A stretch of 7,663 nt of DNA, taken from JBEDKD01 sp041172365 (GTDB lineage: Bacteria; Cyanobacteriota; Cyanobacteriia; Cyanobacteriales; Microcoleaceae). The position numbers and the translations under genes were made by a program. The notes beneath the pieces are model-generated. The model made no database searches. It saw nothing but the letters and a program-made list of their open reading frames with translations, and was not told where the DNA came from. The DNA is taken from assembly GCA_041172365.1 (NCBI GenBank), contig JBEDKD010000339.1, positions 1 to 7,663 of the forward strand. Direction: 5' to 3'. Every line of letters starts with the position of its first letter. Positions within the stretch are counted from its first letter, which is position 1. Of the stretch, positions 1 through 6,452 are shown in pieces.

Positions 1-238
1 TTCTGCCTAATTTTAAAACTCTTCCGCCTTCTGCCAGTAAATCTTGGGTACTGACTTTTTCTATCTCTCTGGGAACTGCACTTTCGTGAAGATGAGGTCG
101 ATTGAGCGCGATCGTTTTTGTGGCATCACGGTCTTTTTCCACTACACTTATGGTGTGAAATCCCGCGTTTTCTATACCCAAGTCTAGCCCAAAAGCTCCG
201 GCAAAGAGGGAAATAGAAATAGGTTTACCATTTATCAT
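1..238 (-). CDS. C5-cytosine DNA methyltransferase, N-terminal part (cut by window edge)
   Basis: The minus strand reads an open frame of 79 codons from an ATG at 238-236 to the window edge, so the C-terminal part lies outside. Residues 10-27 (SLFAGAFGLDLGIENAGF) are the S-adenosylmethionine-binding motif I of C5-cytosine DNA methyltransferases, with the family's FAGxxGLxLG pattern. They are followed by VVEKD (residues 32-36, the acidic residue that contacts the cofactor) and the ATKTIALNRP stretch typical of this family. The product should methylate cytosine at carbon 5 in a specific DNA sequence, but the catalytic PC motif and the target-recognition domain are not in view, so the target is unknown. 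Motif I almost at the N-terminus supports this start. No clear Shine-Dalgarno sequence precedes it. It diverges from the gene at 567 and could be a stand-alone methylase, a restriction-modification partner, or the marking component for the neighbouring ATPase/nuclease genes. Family call sure, role open. Confidence 0.87.
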   Translation of the reverse strand, partial: MINGKPISISLFAGAFGLDLGIENAGFHTISVVEKDRDATKTIALNRPHLHESAVPREIEKVSTQDLLAEGGRVLKLGR

Positions 239-566
239 GTTTGTGACTAATTTGTTGTACTGAGATAAGATTACTATGGATTTCCAAAATTTATTCTAAA
301 TTTAGCATAAATCCGGGTCAAATCTCAACTCCCAAAAAACGAAGAGGAGATTCTAACATTTCAAGTTTTCTGATTTTATAACCCGATCTCTCTACCTGCG
401 ATGATGCGAACTTCCGTAGAAATACGGATAGGAAAAAATACACACTTAAGTATAATTACTGAAGTGATGGTTATTGGTTTGGAAAAACTTGATCAAGCTT
501 TCAGAATTTGGCAGATTATGGTATTATTAGCTAAATTGTCCTGGGAAGTGAGTATATGGTGAGTGC
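239..566. promoter_or_regulatory. Divergent intergenic region between methyltransferase and the three-gene unit
   Basis: This 328-bp AT-rich stretch must hold the promoters of both the leftward methyltransferase and the rightward winged-helix gene. A TATAAT hexamer at 451-456, about 110 bp before the ATG at 567, is the best -10 candidate for the rightward unit, but no good -35 hexamer lies 16-18 bp before it. A perfect hairpin lies just upstream at 413-428. A 53-codon open frame (401-562) ends four bases before the ATG at 567; it has no ribosome binding site and no recognisable product, so it is not called as a gene. No convincing leftward promoter was found. Promoter assignment is inference. 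Confidence 0.4.
413..428. repeat. Perfect 6-bp inverted repeat with GAAA loop
   Basis: TCCGTA (413-418) and TACGGA (423-428) are perfect reverse complements separated by GAAA, a GNRA-type tetraloop when transcribed rightward. No T-run follows on the plus strand, so it is not an intrinsic terminator. It lies 23 bp before the TATAAT candidate and about 140 bp before the first gene of the unit. An operator or leader hairpin is possible but unproven; a 6-bp repeat can also arise by chance. Confidence 0.45.
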
Positions 567-1436
567 ATGGACTCTAATGAACTGAAATTCCTCCTCAAAT
601 TGCTGGGTTGTCGTGATTATCGTTCTTTGCTTTCAGCTAAGACGTTTGGCAACATCAAGAATAAAAACAAAATTTGTCAAGATTTGCACGATCGCGCCTT
701 GATAGACTACTCCCGTGAAATTGGCAGTATCAAGATTTTACCACCAGGTCGGGCTCTGCTCAAAATGGATGTAACTCACCTGCCGATCGCGCCGAATGAA
801 TTGAATGTGTTAAAGGCCCTAGGTAAGGTTTCTGGAAAAATCGCCCCCAGCAAAATCTCGGTAAAATCACTGAAGTCCGCAGAGCGAGATAGGATCTTGG
901 AAACTTTGCGCGATCGTGGGCTAATAGAAGTTGAACTTAAAATCAAAAGGCAAAAAGCCGAAGTCTGGCTAACCCCGCGAGGGCAAGAATTTTTACGAGA
1001 TGATTACAACCCGAAAGGATTAGTAACGATTAGTCTCGATTTACTGGGTAACTATCTCCACTTTTTACGGAAATCTCTATCAGCAGAAACTTTATCTGTA
1101 ACGCCTCCACAACTGGAGGAAATTTTAACTCCTAAACCTCAACAAACTCCACCAAAATCTACTGGTGATCTAAGTGAAGATCAAATTTTGCAAACAATTC
1201 GAGATTTAGATCGTGAACTCAATACAGATAATTATTTGCCGATTTTTCACCTGAGAGAAAAGTTGAAAGACCTTTCGAGGGAGCAATTCGATCAAGCAAT
1301 TTATCGCTTGCAACGACAGGATAAAATAGAGTTAAGTTCATTACAAGAAGGGATGAGTTACACCCCAGAACAAATTGATGCCGCGATTCATCAAGAGTTG
1401 GGGAGACCGCTCTTTTTCATTATGGTAAATTATTAA
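567..1436 (+). CDS. Multi-winged-helix protein, first gene of the ATPase/translocase-nuclease unit
   Basis: This 289-residue soluble protein has no signal peptide or membrane segment and no enzyme motif. It appears to consist of three winged-helix-like modules. Module one (about 1-68) ends in a helix-wing pattern (HDRALIDYS...GRALLK). Module two (about 73-146) has RILETLRDRGLIEVE followed by a basic wing and VWLTPRGQEFL, the usual ending of winged-helix domains. Module three (about 203-289) carries YLPIFHLREKL, FDQAIYRLQRQDKIELSSL and a hydrophobic C-terminal strand, PLFFIMVNY. A proline- and threonine-rich linker (about 177-200) separates the last module. Such an array suggests sequence-specific or structure-specific DNA binding, or protein docking. 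The ATG at 567 is the only usable start after the in-frame stop at 549-551; GGGAAG at 543-548 and GGTGAG at 558-563 are weak Shine-Dalgarno candidates. The gene points the same way as the ATPase gene 153 bp downstream. It may recognise the DNA target for the motor complex or regulate the unit. Fold assignment is from pattern only; function is inference. Confidence 0.75.
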   Translation: MDSNELKFLLKLLGCRDYRSLLSAKTFGNIKNKNKICQDLHDRALIDYSREIGSIKILPPGRALLKMDVTHLPIAPNELNVLKALGKVSGKIAPSKISVKSLKSAERDRILETLRDRGLIEVELKIKRQKAEVWLTPRGQEFLRDDYNPKGLVTISLDLLGNYLHFLRKSLSAETLSVTPPQLEEILTPKPQQTPPKSTGDLSEDQILQTIRDLDRELNTDNYLPIFHLREKLKDLSREQFDQAIYRLQRQDKIELSSLQEGMSYTPEQIDAAIHQELGRPLFFIMVNY

Positions 1437-1589
1437 ATAGCACTTACTCATTATAACATTCCTTTATCGCGAGGAATGAAGCAAACTAAAATCCCTATCT
1501 GGACATGACAACGTGTAAATCATATTAAAGCCTTGCCTCTAGTTTTTTAGCAATCTCAAGTCACTTTATCAGGAAAAATAGGTTGAATT
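1437..1589 (+). other. 153-bp gap between first and second gene, with a hairpin
   Basis: No gene fits here. A perfect 7-bp inverted repeat, CATTCCT (1457-1463) and AGGAATG (1472-1478), encloses an 8-base loop and lies 20 bp after the stop of the first gene. There is no T-run behind it, so it is not a standard terminator; it could stabilise the upstream transcript end or attenuate read-through. AGG at 1580-1582, seven bases before the ATG at 1590, is a usable ribosome binding site. A separate promoter for the second gene cannot be excluded; no good one was seen. Confidence 0.4.
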
Positions 1590-3704
1590 ATGGCATCTAT
1601 TGAGGACATTATTAAACGAGTCGTTAACCCCTTCGATCCGGTAACTTTTTGTACGGGTAACTTTTGGGAAGAACAACAAAACTCGGAACTTATGGTTGAG
1701 TCGATTCACCAAGACGCGATCGACATAATCATCAAAGCTCTCAATATGGTATCAAAAGATCATAAAACTCGTACCTTATTGCTATGTGGCGATGGGGGTT
1801 CCGGCAAAAGTTATCTATTAGCACGTCTCAAAAAGCAACTCAACTCCAAAGCCTTTTTTGCCTACATCGGTCCCTGGGCGGAAAGCGACCATATTTATCG
1901 TCACATCTTGCGCCAAACTGTTGATAGTCTCATGCACATTCCTGAAGGTGAAACAGAATCTCAATTACTCCTCTGGCTCAAAAGCAGATCCGCCTTCAAA
2001 GATGGCAGTTTAATGAAGCGAGTATTGGGCGAACGCCGCATTTTTATCAGCAATTTTAAGGAAACTTATCGCGTAGGCATTTTTAATCCCGATAAATTTT
2101 TTCGAGTGTTGTATTCCCTGACTCAGCCAGAATTATATAACAGTGCTTGTCAGTGGTTACGTGGCGACGATTTAGACGAAGACAATCTCAAAGCTCTAGG
2201 CTTAAATAAATCAATCGAAAGCGAAACAGATGCTCATAATATTCTCGCAAACTTGGGGATAATTTCTCGCGAAACACAGCCCATTGTACTTTGTTTTGAC
2301 CAGATCGACAAAAAAGCTATGCCCCCAAATGGATATCGCGAGCTTCAATCACTATTTAGCGTCAATACTACAATTCATAATCAAAATCTCAAAAACTTTT
2401 TAATCATTATTAGCCTGGTAACACAGACATGGAGACAAAATGAAAAGCAAATTCTCGAATCGGACAAAGATCGGTTAATTGCTAAAATAGTCCTGAAACG
2501 TATCACTTTAGAGCAAGGAGAAAGCCTCTGGCAAAAACATCTTCTTCCACTTCACCAACAAGCGCATCCTAAACCCAAATCGCCCATTGAACCCTTATCT
2601 CGGCCGGCCCTAGAAAAAAAATTCCCCGGAGGCAAAACGACTCCCCGCTATACCCTACAGTTAGGACAGTGGTTAATTCAGGAGTACAAAAAAGTTGAAA
2701 CTCCTCCTCGCGATCGCATAGAAAAAACCCAAGAAATTGAGTCCTTATCTCCGCCCGGACGAGAAAAAAATCTCCCCGGAGGCAAAACGACTCCCCGCGA
2801 TACCCTACAAAGAAAACCGCGGTTAATTCAGCCAGACAAAATAGATAAACCTCCGATGGGAGACTCCATTGCCGCATTCAAACTGGTTTGGCTTCACGAA
2901 TTAAACAAAACTCAGAAAAAATATTCTCAAATTAGCCAAATTTCCAATATTGACTTAATTGAAATGTTGCGAGAAACTTTAGCAGCATTGGCAGTCAAAG
3001 AAATCAAACCTAAGCTCTTATCTAGCCCAAATTTTGCCAGTTATTCCCTTAGCTATCAACCCCCAAATCAGGACATACAAGTAGGAGTAGTCTGGGGAGA
3101 ATTTGCCAATCTGACAAATTTTTGCTATCTGATGGAAGCTTGTCAAAAAACAATTCAGGAGAATTTGTGCCAAAGTCTGCATTTAATTCGAGCCGCAGAA
3201 TTAGGTAGCCCCCGTAACAAAGGTTATAAAATTTATGCTCAAATTTTTACAGATTCTTCTCACCGCCATATCCAACCTAACCTAGATTCTGTCTGGTATC
3301 TCGCGACTTATCACAATTTGGTTAATGCTGCTTGTGCTGGAGAATTAGTGGTAGGCTACCAGACTCCTAATTTAAGTGAATTAGAAGCCTTGATCCGTGA
3401 ATCTAAGGTTTTCGATGATTGTCAATTATTGCAAGATTTAGGAATTGTTCAAACAACCGGTATCGTCACGTCGCCAGAAAAGCCTAATTTCCAACCGGTT
3501 AAAGGCTTTTTGTTGGATTTAGTAACAACACACCAAATGATCGGGCGACTGACTTTAATTCAAAATGCTTGCAGTCAGTTCCCTCAATTCAATCAATCTC
3601 AAGTCGATCAACTAATTGAAGAGCTTTGTCATAACCAAAAAATTTTAATTCTCGATCCCAAAGCAAAACTAGATGAACAATTAATTTGTCTAGTACCTAG
3701 CTGA
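1590..3704 (+). CDS. ORC/AAA-like P-loop ATPase with tandem-repeat linker and winged-helix tail
   Basis: The 704-residue protein opens with a P-loop ATPase domain (about 35-318). Walker A is GDGGSGKS (67-74, lysine 73) and Walker B is VLCFDQID (233-240, D237 and D240). The strand FLIIISLVTQT (270-280) sits where AAA+ ATPases have sensor 1. A WLRG...LG segment (189-204) before Walker B loosely resembles, from memory, the ATPases of BREX-type systems (BrxC/BrxD). Residues about 325-425 are a charged, proline-rich linker holding two 50-residue tandem repeats with the shared core PGGKTTPR. The region about 426-630 is a predicted alpha/beta domain I do not recognise. Residues about 638-702 (GRLTLIQNACSQF...LIEELCHNQKILIL) fit a C-terminal winged helix, the arrangement of Orc1/Cdc6-type DNA-binding ATPases. 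The gene ends 25 bp before the motor-nuclease gene, so the two are almost certainly co-transcribed. Likely role: ATP-dependent DNA-bound switch or loader for the motor-nuclease. ATPase call sure; partner role inferred. Confidence 0.85.
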   Translation: MASIEDIIKRVVNPFDPVTFCTGNFWEEQQNSELMVESIHQDAIDIIIKALNMVSKDHKTRTLLLCGDGGSGKSYLLARLKKQLNSKAFFAYIGPWAESDHIYRHILRQTVDSLMHIPEGETESQLLLWLKSRSAFKDGSLMKRVLGERRIFISNFKETYRVGIFNPDKFFRVLYSLTQPELYNSACQWLRGDDLDEDNLKALGLNKSIESETDAHNILANLGIISRETQPIVLCFDQIDKKAMPPNGYRELQSLFSVNTTIHNQNLKNFLIIISLVTQTWRQNEKQILESDKDRLIAKIVLKRITLEQGESLWQKHLLPLHQQAHPKPKSPIEPLSRPALEKKFPGGKTTPRYTLQLGQWLIQEYKKVETPPRDRIEKTQEIESLSPPGREKNLPGGKTTPRDTLQRKPRLIQPDKIDKPPMGDSIAAFKLVWLHELNKTQKKYSQISQISNIDLIEMLRETLAALAVKEIKPKLLSSPNFASYSLSYQPPNQDIQVGVVWGEFANLTNFCYLMEACQKTIQENLCQSLHLIRAAELGSPRNKGYKIYAQIFTDSSHRHIQPNLDSVWYLATYHNLVNAACAGELVVGYQTPNLSELEALIRESKVFDDCQLLQDLGIVQTTGIVTSPEKPNFQPVKGFLLDLVTTHQMIGRLTLIQNACSQFPQFNQSQVDQLIEELCHNQKILILDPKAKLDEQLICLVPS
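2591..2860 (+). repeat. In-frame 150-bp tandem duplication inside the ATPase gene
   Basis: Two head-to-tail copies with a period of exactly 150 bp (50 codons) lie in the linker. Copy one spans about 2591-2740 (residues 334-383) and copy two about 2741-2860 (residues 384 to about 424, incomplete). The most conserved block is CCCCGGAGGCAAAACGACTC, beginning at 2624 and again at 2774, encoding the PGGKTTPR core in both. The copies have diverged elsewhere: the HIP1 octamer at 2710-2717 exists only in copy one. The duplication keeps the frame and adds a flexible, basic linker rather than a folded domain. Confidence 0.85.
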
Positions 3705-3729
3705 TTATAAAAAATCTCTGTTTTCGCCA

Positions 3730-6372
3730 ATGTTTTACCTAACCAATGCCAACGATATCCAAGGGGCAATTACTAAACTTACCGCGGCTAAAACTCTCTG
3801 GGTTGATACAGAAGTCGCTGACTGGCAAACACCGAACCCCAGATTATCTCTGATTCAAGTCTTGGCTAATCCTAATGATTTAACGGGTGATTTTGCCTAT
3901 ATCCTAGATGTGTTGGATCAACCGGAATTAGTTGAATATTTTGTTAATCTAATTATGGTCAATCCCAGGATCGAAAAAGTATTTCATAATTCTGGTTACG
4001 ATCTAAAATACTTAGGAAAGAAGCAAGCTCAAAACGTAACTTGTACTTGGAAAATCTCACAAAATTTATCCCTAGAAATTCTGCAATCTCCTAACCGTAA
4101 ACTCAAAACCTTAGCCGCGGTACTCTGCCAATTTTCTAATATAAACCAAGAGGAACAGACGAGCGATTGGGGGGAAAGGCCTCTAACCCAAAAACAACTA
4201 GATTATGCCAAAATGGATACAGTTTATCTCGCTGGTGTACACCGCCGCTTACTGGAACTAACTAACCAAAATCATCTTATTGTAAAGGGCAATACATCAA
4301 TGCCTCCAGCTAAAAAATCTCAAATTGCATCCTTTAGTGTTACCAAAGTTAGAGTAGCCTTTGAATGTCCCCGGCTATTTTATTTAGGGCATCACGTTGG
4401 CGGTATGACGATGTTTTTGCCACAGAACAATCCTCATAAACTTGGCAATAAATTTCATTATTTAGCTGATCTTTGTGCTTTTCTTGCCAAGCAAGATCCT
4501 CGGTTTAAAGCTTTATTTGAACCTGAAGTAGAGCAATTAAAAGTAGATGAAATTGCGGCTCAAATGCAACAGCTATTTTATGAGTTGGCTTTTTTTCCTC
4601 ATCTACAAACAACGATCAAAACAGCCCCAGAAAAAGCCCAGGGACTATTTCTCATGTGGCAGGGATTGAAAGGGTTGATTCACCGTTGGGCTGAATTAAT
4701 AACGAGAAATCGCCACCATTGTAATGCTAAAGAAGTAATTGGTAAAACTCTGCTAGATTTGAAACCTAGTGTCAAGCATTATTTCCATTTGCCTAACGGT
4801 ACGCAACAGTTAGTACAGGGGAGATTTGACAGTTTAGTTTATGATTTTGAACAGCATCGCCTCTGCGTTGTGGAATATAAAACTTATCAGTCGCCGGATA
4901 AATCTGGACAGTTAGCTCAAGTGGCTCTCTATTGCTATATGCTGCGAGAAAAGATGGGAGTGCAGATCAATTCCGCGGTGTATAGTACACTTCCTGATTG
5001 GCATGAATTGACTTTTACTTGGGACGAGTTAGAAAATACAGTTAATCAGCTAATCCCTCATAAATTACAACAAATGCAGGAGTGGATTGCCTGGGAACCG
5101 CGACAACTAAATCCGCCACCACCGACAAGTCAGCCTGACTTATTGTGTGGGATTTGTCCACAGCAGAAAAAGTGTCAAAGCTTCTTTGAAGTTAGTAGTA
5201 ATCAATCTACACTAACGAGCACTCTGGCAATTCCTGAAGTGAGCAATCAAGGGGCTCAAGTTGAAAAGGTGAAACCTCCCATCGAGGCGGTTAAGCCTCA
5301 GAAACCTGTCACCGAAAAGCCTGTTAAACACACAAATGCTGAAGCTGACGCGATCGGTAAACAGTTAGTAACTACCTTGCAATCTTTTGGCATTGGTGTA
5401 GATTATTTAGGTGCAGCAGTTGGTCCAGCTTTCATCCGGGTAAAACTTAAACCTCATCTTGGTATAAAGGTTGTTTCTTTGTTAAATAGATCGGCTGATT
5501 TACAGGTACAAATGGGGATATCATCTCTCCCTTTAATTGCTCCTCAGCCCGGATATGTTAGCGTTGATTTGCCTCGTTATGATAGGCAAATTGCCCGTTT
5601 TGATGATTACATTCAAAAACAGATAATGGCTGTTGAGTTACCAGTGCGAATTGCGATTGGGATAAATTTAGAGGGTGAGTTAGTTGAGGCGAATTTATCA
5701 GATCCTAATACTTGTCACTTTTTAGTTGGGGGGACAACTGGCAGTGGTAAGAGTGAGTTTTTGCGATCGCTCCTCCTCAGTCTTCTCTACCGCTACTCTC
5801 CTAAACATCTTAAAATCGCTCTCGTTGATCCCAAGCGTGTCACTTTTTCAGAATTTGAGGAGATACCTTGGCTTTTCTCGCCCATTGTTAAAGAGCACGA
5901 TCGCGCCATCGAATTAATGACAAATTTAGTGACAGAAATGGAATCTCGTTATCGACAATTTGAATCAGCTAATTGTGTTGATATCACATCATATAATCAG
6001 AAATCTGTCAAGTTATTACCCCGAATTGTTTGTATCTTTGACGAATACGCGGATTTCATGGCAGAAAAAGAAACTCGCAACGAACTTGAATTGAGCATCA
6101 AACGTTTAGGAGCAATGGCAAGAGCCGCGGGCATTCATTTAATCATTGCGACTCAACGCCCAGAAGCAAAAGTTGTCACGCCCTTAATTCGCTCTAATTT
6201 ACCCGGAAGAGTTGCTCTTCGCACTGCCAGTGAAGCTGATTCTACGATTGTTTTAGGTAACAATCAAAAAGCCGCGGCATATTTGTTAGGGAAAGGTGAT
6301 TTATTTTACCAAGTCGGTTCGGATTTGCATCGGTTACAGAGTTTATTTGCAGACAGTTTCGAGTTACTATAG
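3730..6372 (+). CDS. DEDDy exonuclease / Cas4-like PD-(D/E)XK nuclease / FtsK-type motor fusion
   Basis: This 880-residue protein joins three catalytic modules. (1) Residues 1 to about 185 form an RNase D/WRN-like 3'-5' exonuclease: D26-T-E28 (exo I), H86-N-S-G-Y-D91 (exo II) and Y159-A-K-M-D163 (exo III, DEDDy type); the HRDC domain of RNase D is absent. (2) Residues about 198-490 form a RecB/Cas4-like nuclease: H243, D367 in GRFD, E382-Y-K384, and Q397...Y401, with cysteines C213, C473, C476 and C482 spaced C-x2-C-x5-C as in the iron-sulfur clusters of Cas4 and AddB. A Pro/Lys/Val-rich linker covers about 495-535. (3) Residues about 540-880 hold the FtsK/SpoIIIE motor: an alpha-type domain, Walker A GGTTGSGKS (667-675), Walker B IFDEYADFM (769-777), ATQRPE (807-812) and GKGDLFY (854-860). 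Neither transmembrane helices nor a gamma domain are present, so this is not cell-division FtsK. It probably pumps and degrades DNA with the ATPase encoded just upstream. No clear ribosome binding site precedes the ATG, suggesting translational coupling. Motifs certain; substrate and purpose inferred. Confidence 0.92.
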   Translation: MFYLTNANDIQGAITKLTAAKTLWVDTEVADWQTPNPRLSLIQVLANPNDLTGDFAYILDVLDQPELVEYFVNLIMVNPRIEKVFHNSGYDLKYLGKKQAQNVTCTWKISQNLSLEILQSPNRKLKTLAAVLCQFSNINQEEQTSDWGERPLTQKQLDYAKMDTVYLAGVHRRLLELTNQNHLIVKGNTSMPPAKKSQIASFSVTKVRVAFECPRLFYLGHHVGGMTMFLPQNNPHKLGNKFHYLADLCAFLAKQDPRFKALFEPEVEQLKVDEIAAQMQQLFYELAFFPHLQTTIKTAPEKAQGLFLMWQGLKGLIHRWAELITRNRHHCNAKEVIGKTLLDLKPSVKHYFHLPNGTQQLVQGRFDSLVYDFEQHRLCVVEYKTYQSPDKSGQLAQVALYCYMLREKMGVQINSAVYSTLPDWHELTFTWDELENTVNQLIPHKLQQMQEWIAWEPRQLNPPPPTSQPDLLCGICPQQKKCQSFFEVSSNQSTLTSTLAIPEVSNQGAQVEKVKPPIEAVKPQKPVTEKPVKHTNAEADAIGKQLVTTLQSFGIGVDYLGAAVGPAFIRVKLKPHLGIKVVSLLNRSADLQVQMGISSLPLIAPQPGYVSVDLPRYDRQIARFDDYIQKQIMAVELPVRIAIGINLEGELVEANLSDPNTCHFLVGGTTGSGKSEFLRSLLLSLLYRYSPKHLKIALVDPKRVTFSEFEEIPWLFSPIVKEHDRAIELMTNLVTEMESRYRQFESANCVDITSYNQKSVKLLPRIVCIFDEYADFMAEKETRNELELSIKRLGAMARAAGIHLIIATQRPEAKVVTPLIRSNLPGRVALRTASEADSTIVLGNNQKAAAYLLGKGDLFYQVGSDLHRLQSLFADSFELL

Positions 6373-6417
6373 CAGAAGAAAGATGCAATAAAATCAATAA
6401 TTTTTGCAATTTTTTTC

Positions 6418-6439
6418 AGAGGGATCGGACTCTTTTTTT
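6418..6439 (+). terminator. Weak candidate terminator after the three-gene unit
   Basis: AGAG (6418-6421) can pair with CTCT (6430-6433), directly followed by a T-run to 6439, 46 bp after the stop codon of the motor-nuclease gene. The stem is only four base pairs, so intrinsic termination here is doubtful. The much stronger hairpins at 6477-6524 could end transcription or protect the 3' end instead, though they lack a T-run. Confidence 0.25.
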
Positions 6440-6452
6440 AGGAAGCCGGAAT

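Noticed and set aside
401..562. 53-codon plus-strand open frame before the first gene
   Set aside because: No ribosome binding site, no recognisable product, and it contains the likely promoter; kept only as a low-interest observation.
1457..1478. Intrinsic terminator splitting the first gene from the ATPase gene
   Set aside because: The 7-bp stem has an 8-base loop and no following T-run, so standard termination is not supported.
2591..2860. Possible CRISPR-like array because of regularly spaced repeats near a Cas4-like nuclease
   Set aside because: Only two copies, period 150 bp, fully in frame inside a coding region, with spacers that also align to each other; this is a tandem duplication.
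2569..2877. 102-codon minus-strand open frame
   Set aside because: It lies wholly inside the ATPase gene, over the tandem duplication, and its protein is only the antisense reading of that repeat; no start signal or family resemblance.
5726..5917. 63-codon plus-strand open frame
   Set aside because: It overlaps the Walker A region of the motor domain in another frame; the FtsK motifs show the real frame.
3730..6372. Annotation as cell-division DNA translocase FtsK or as ribonuclease D
   Set aside because: Each name describes only one third of the protein; there is no membrane anchor, gamma domain or HRDC domain, and a Cas4-like nuclease sits in the middle.
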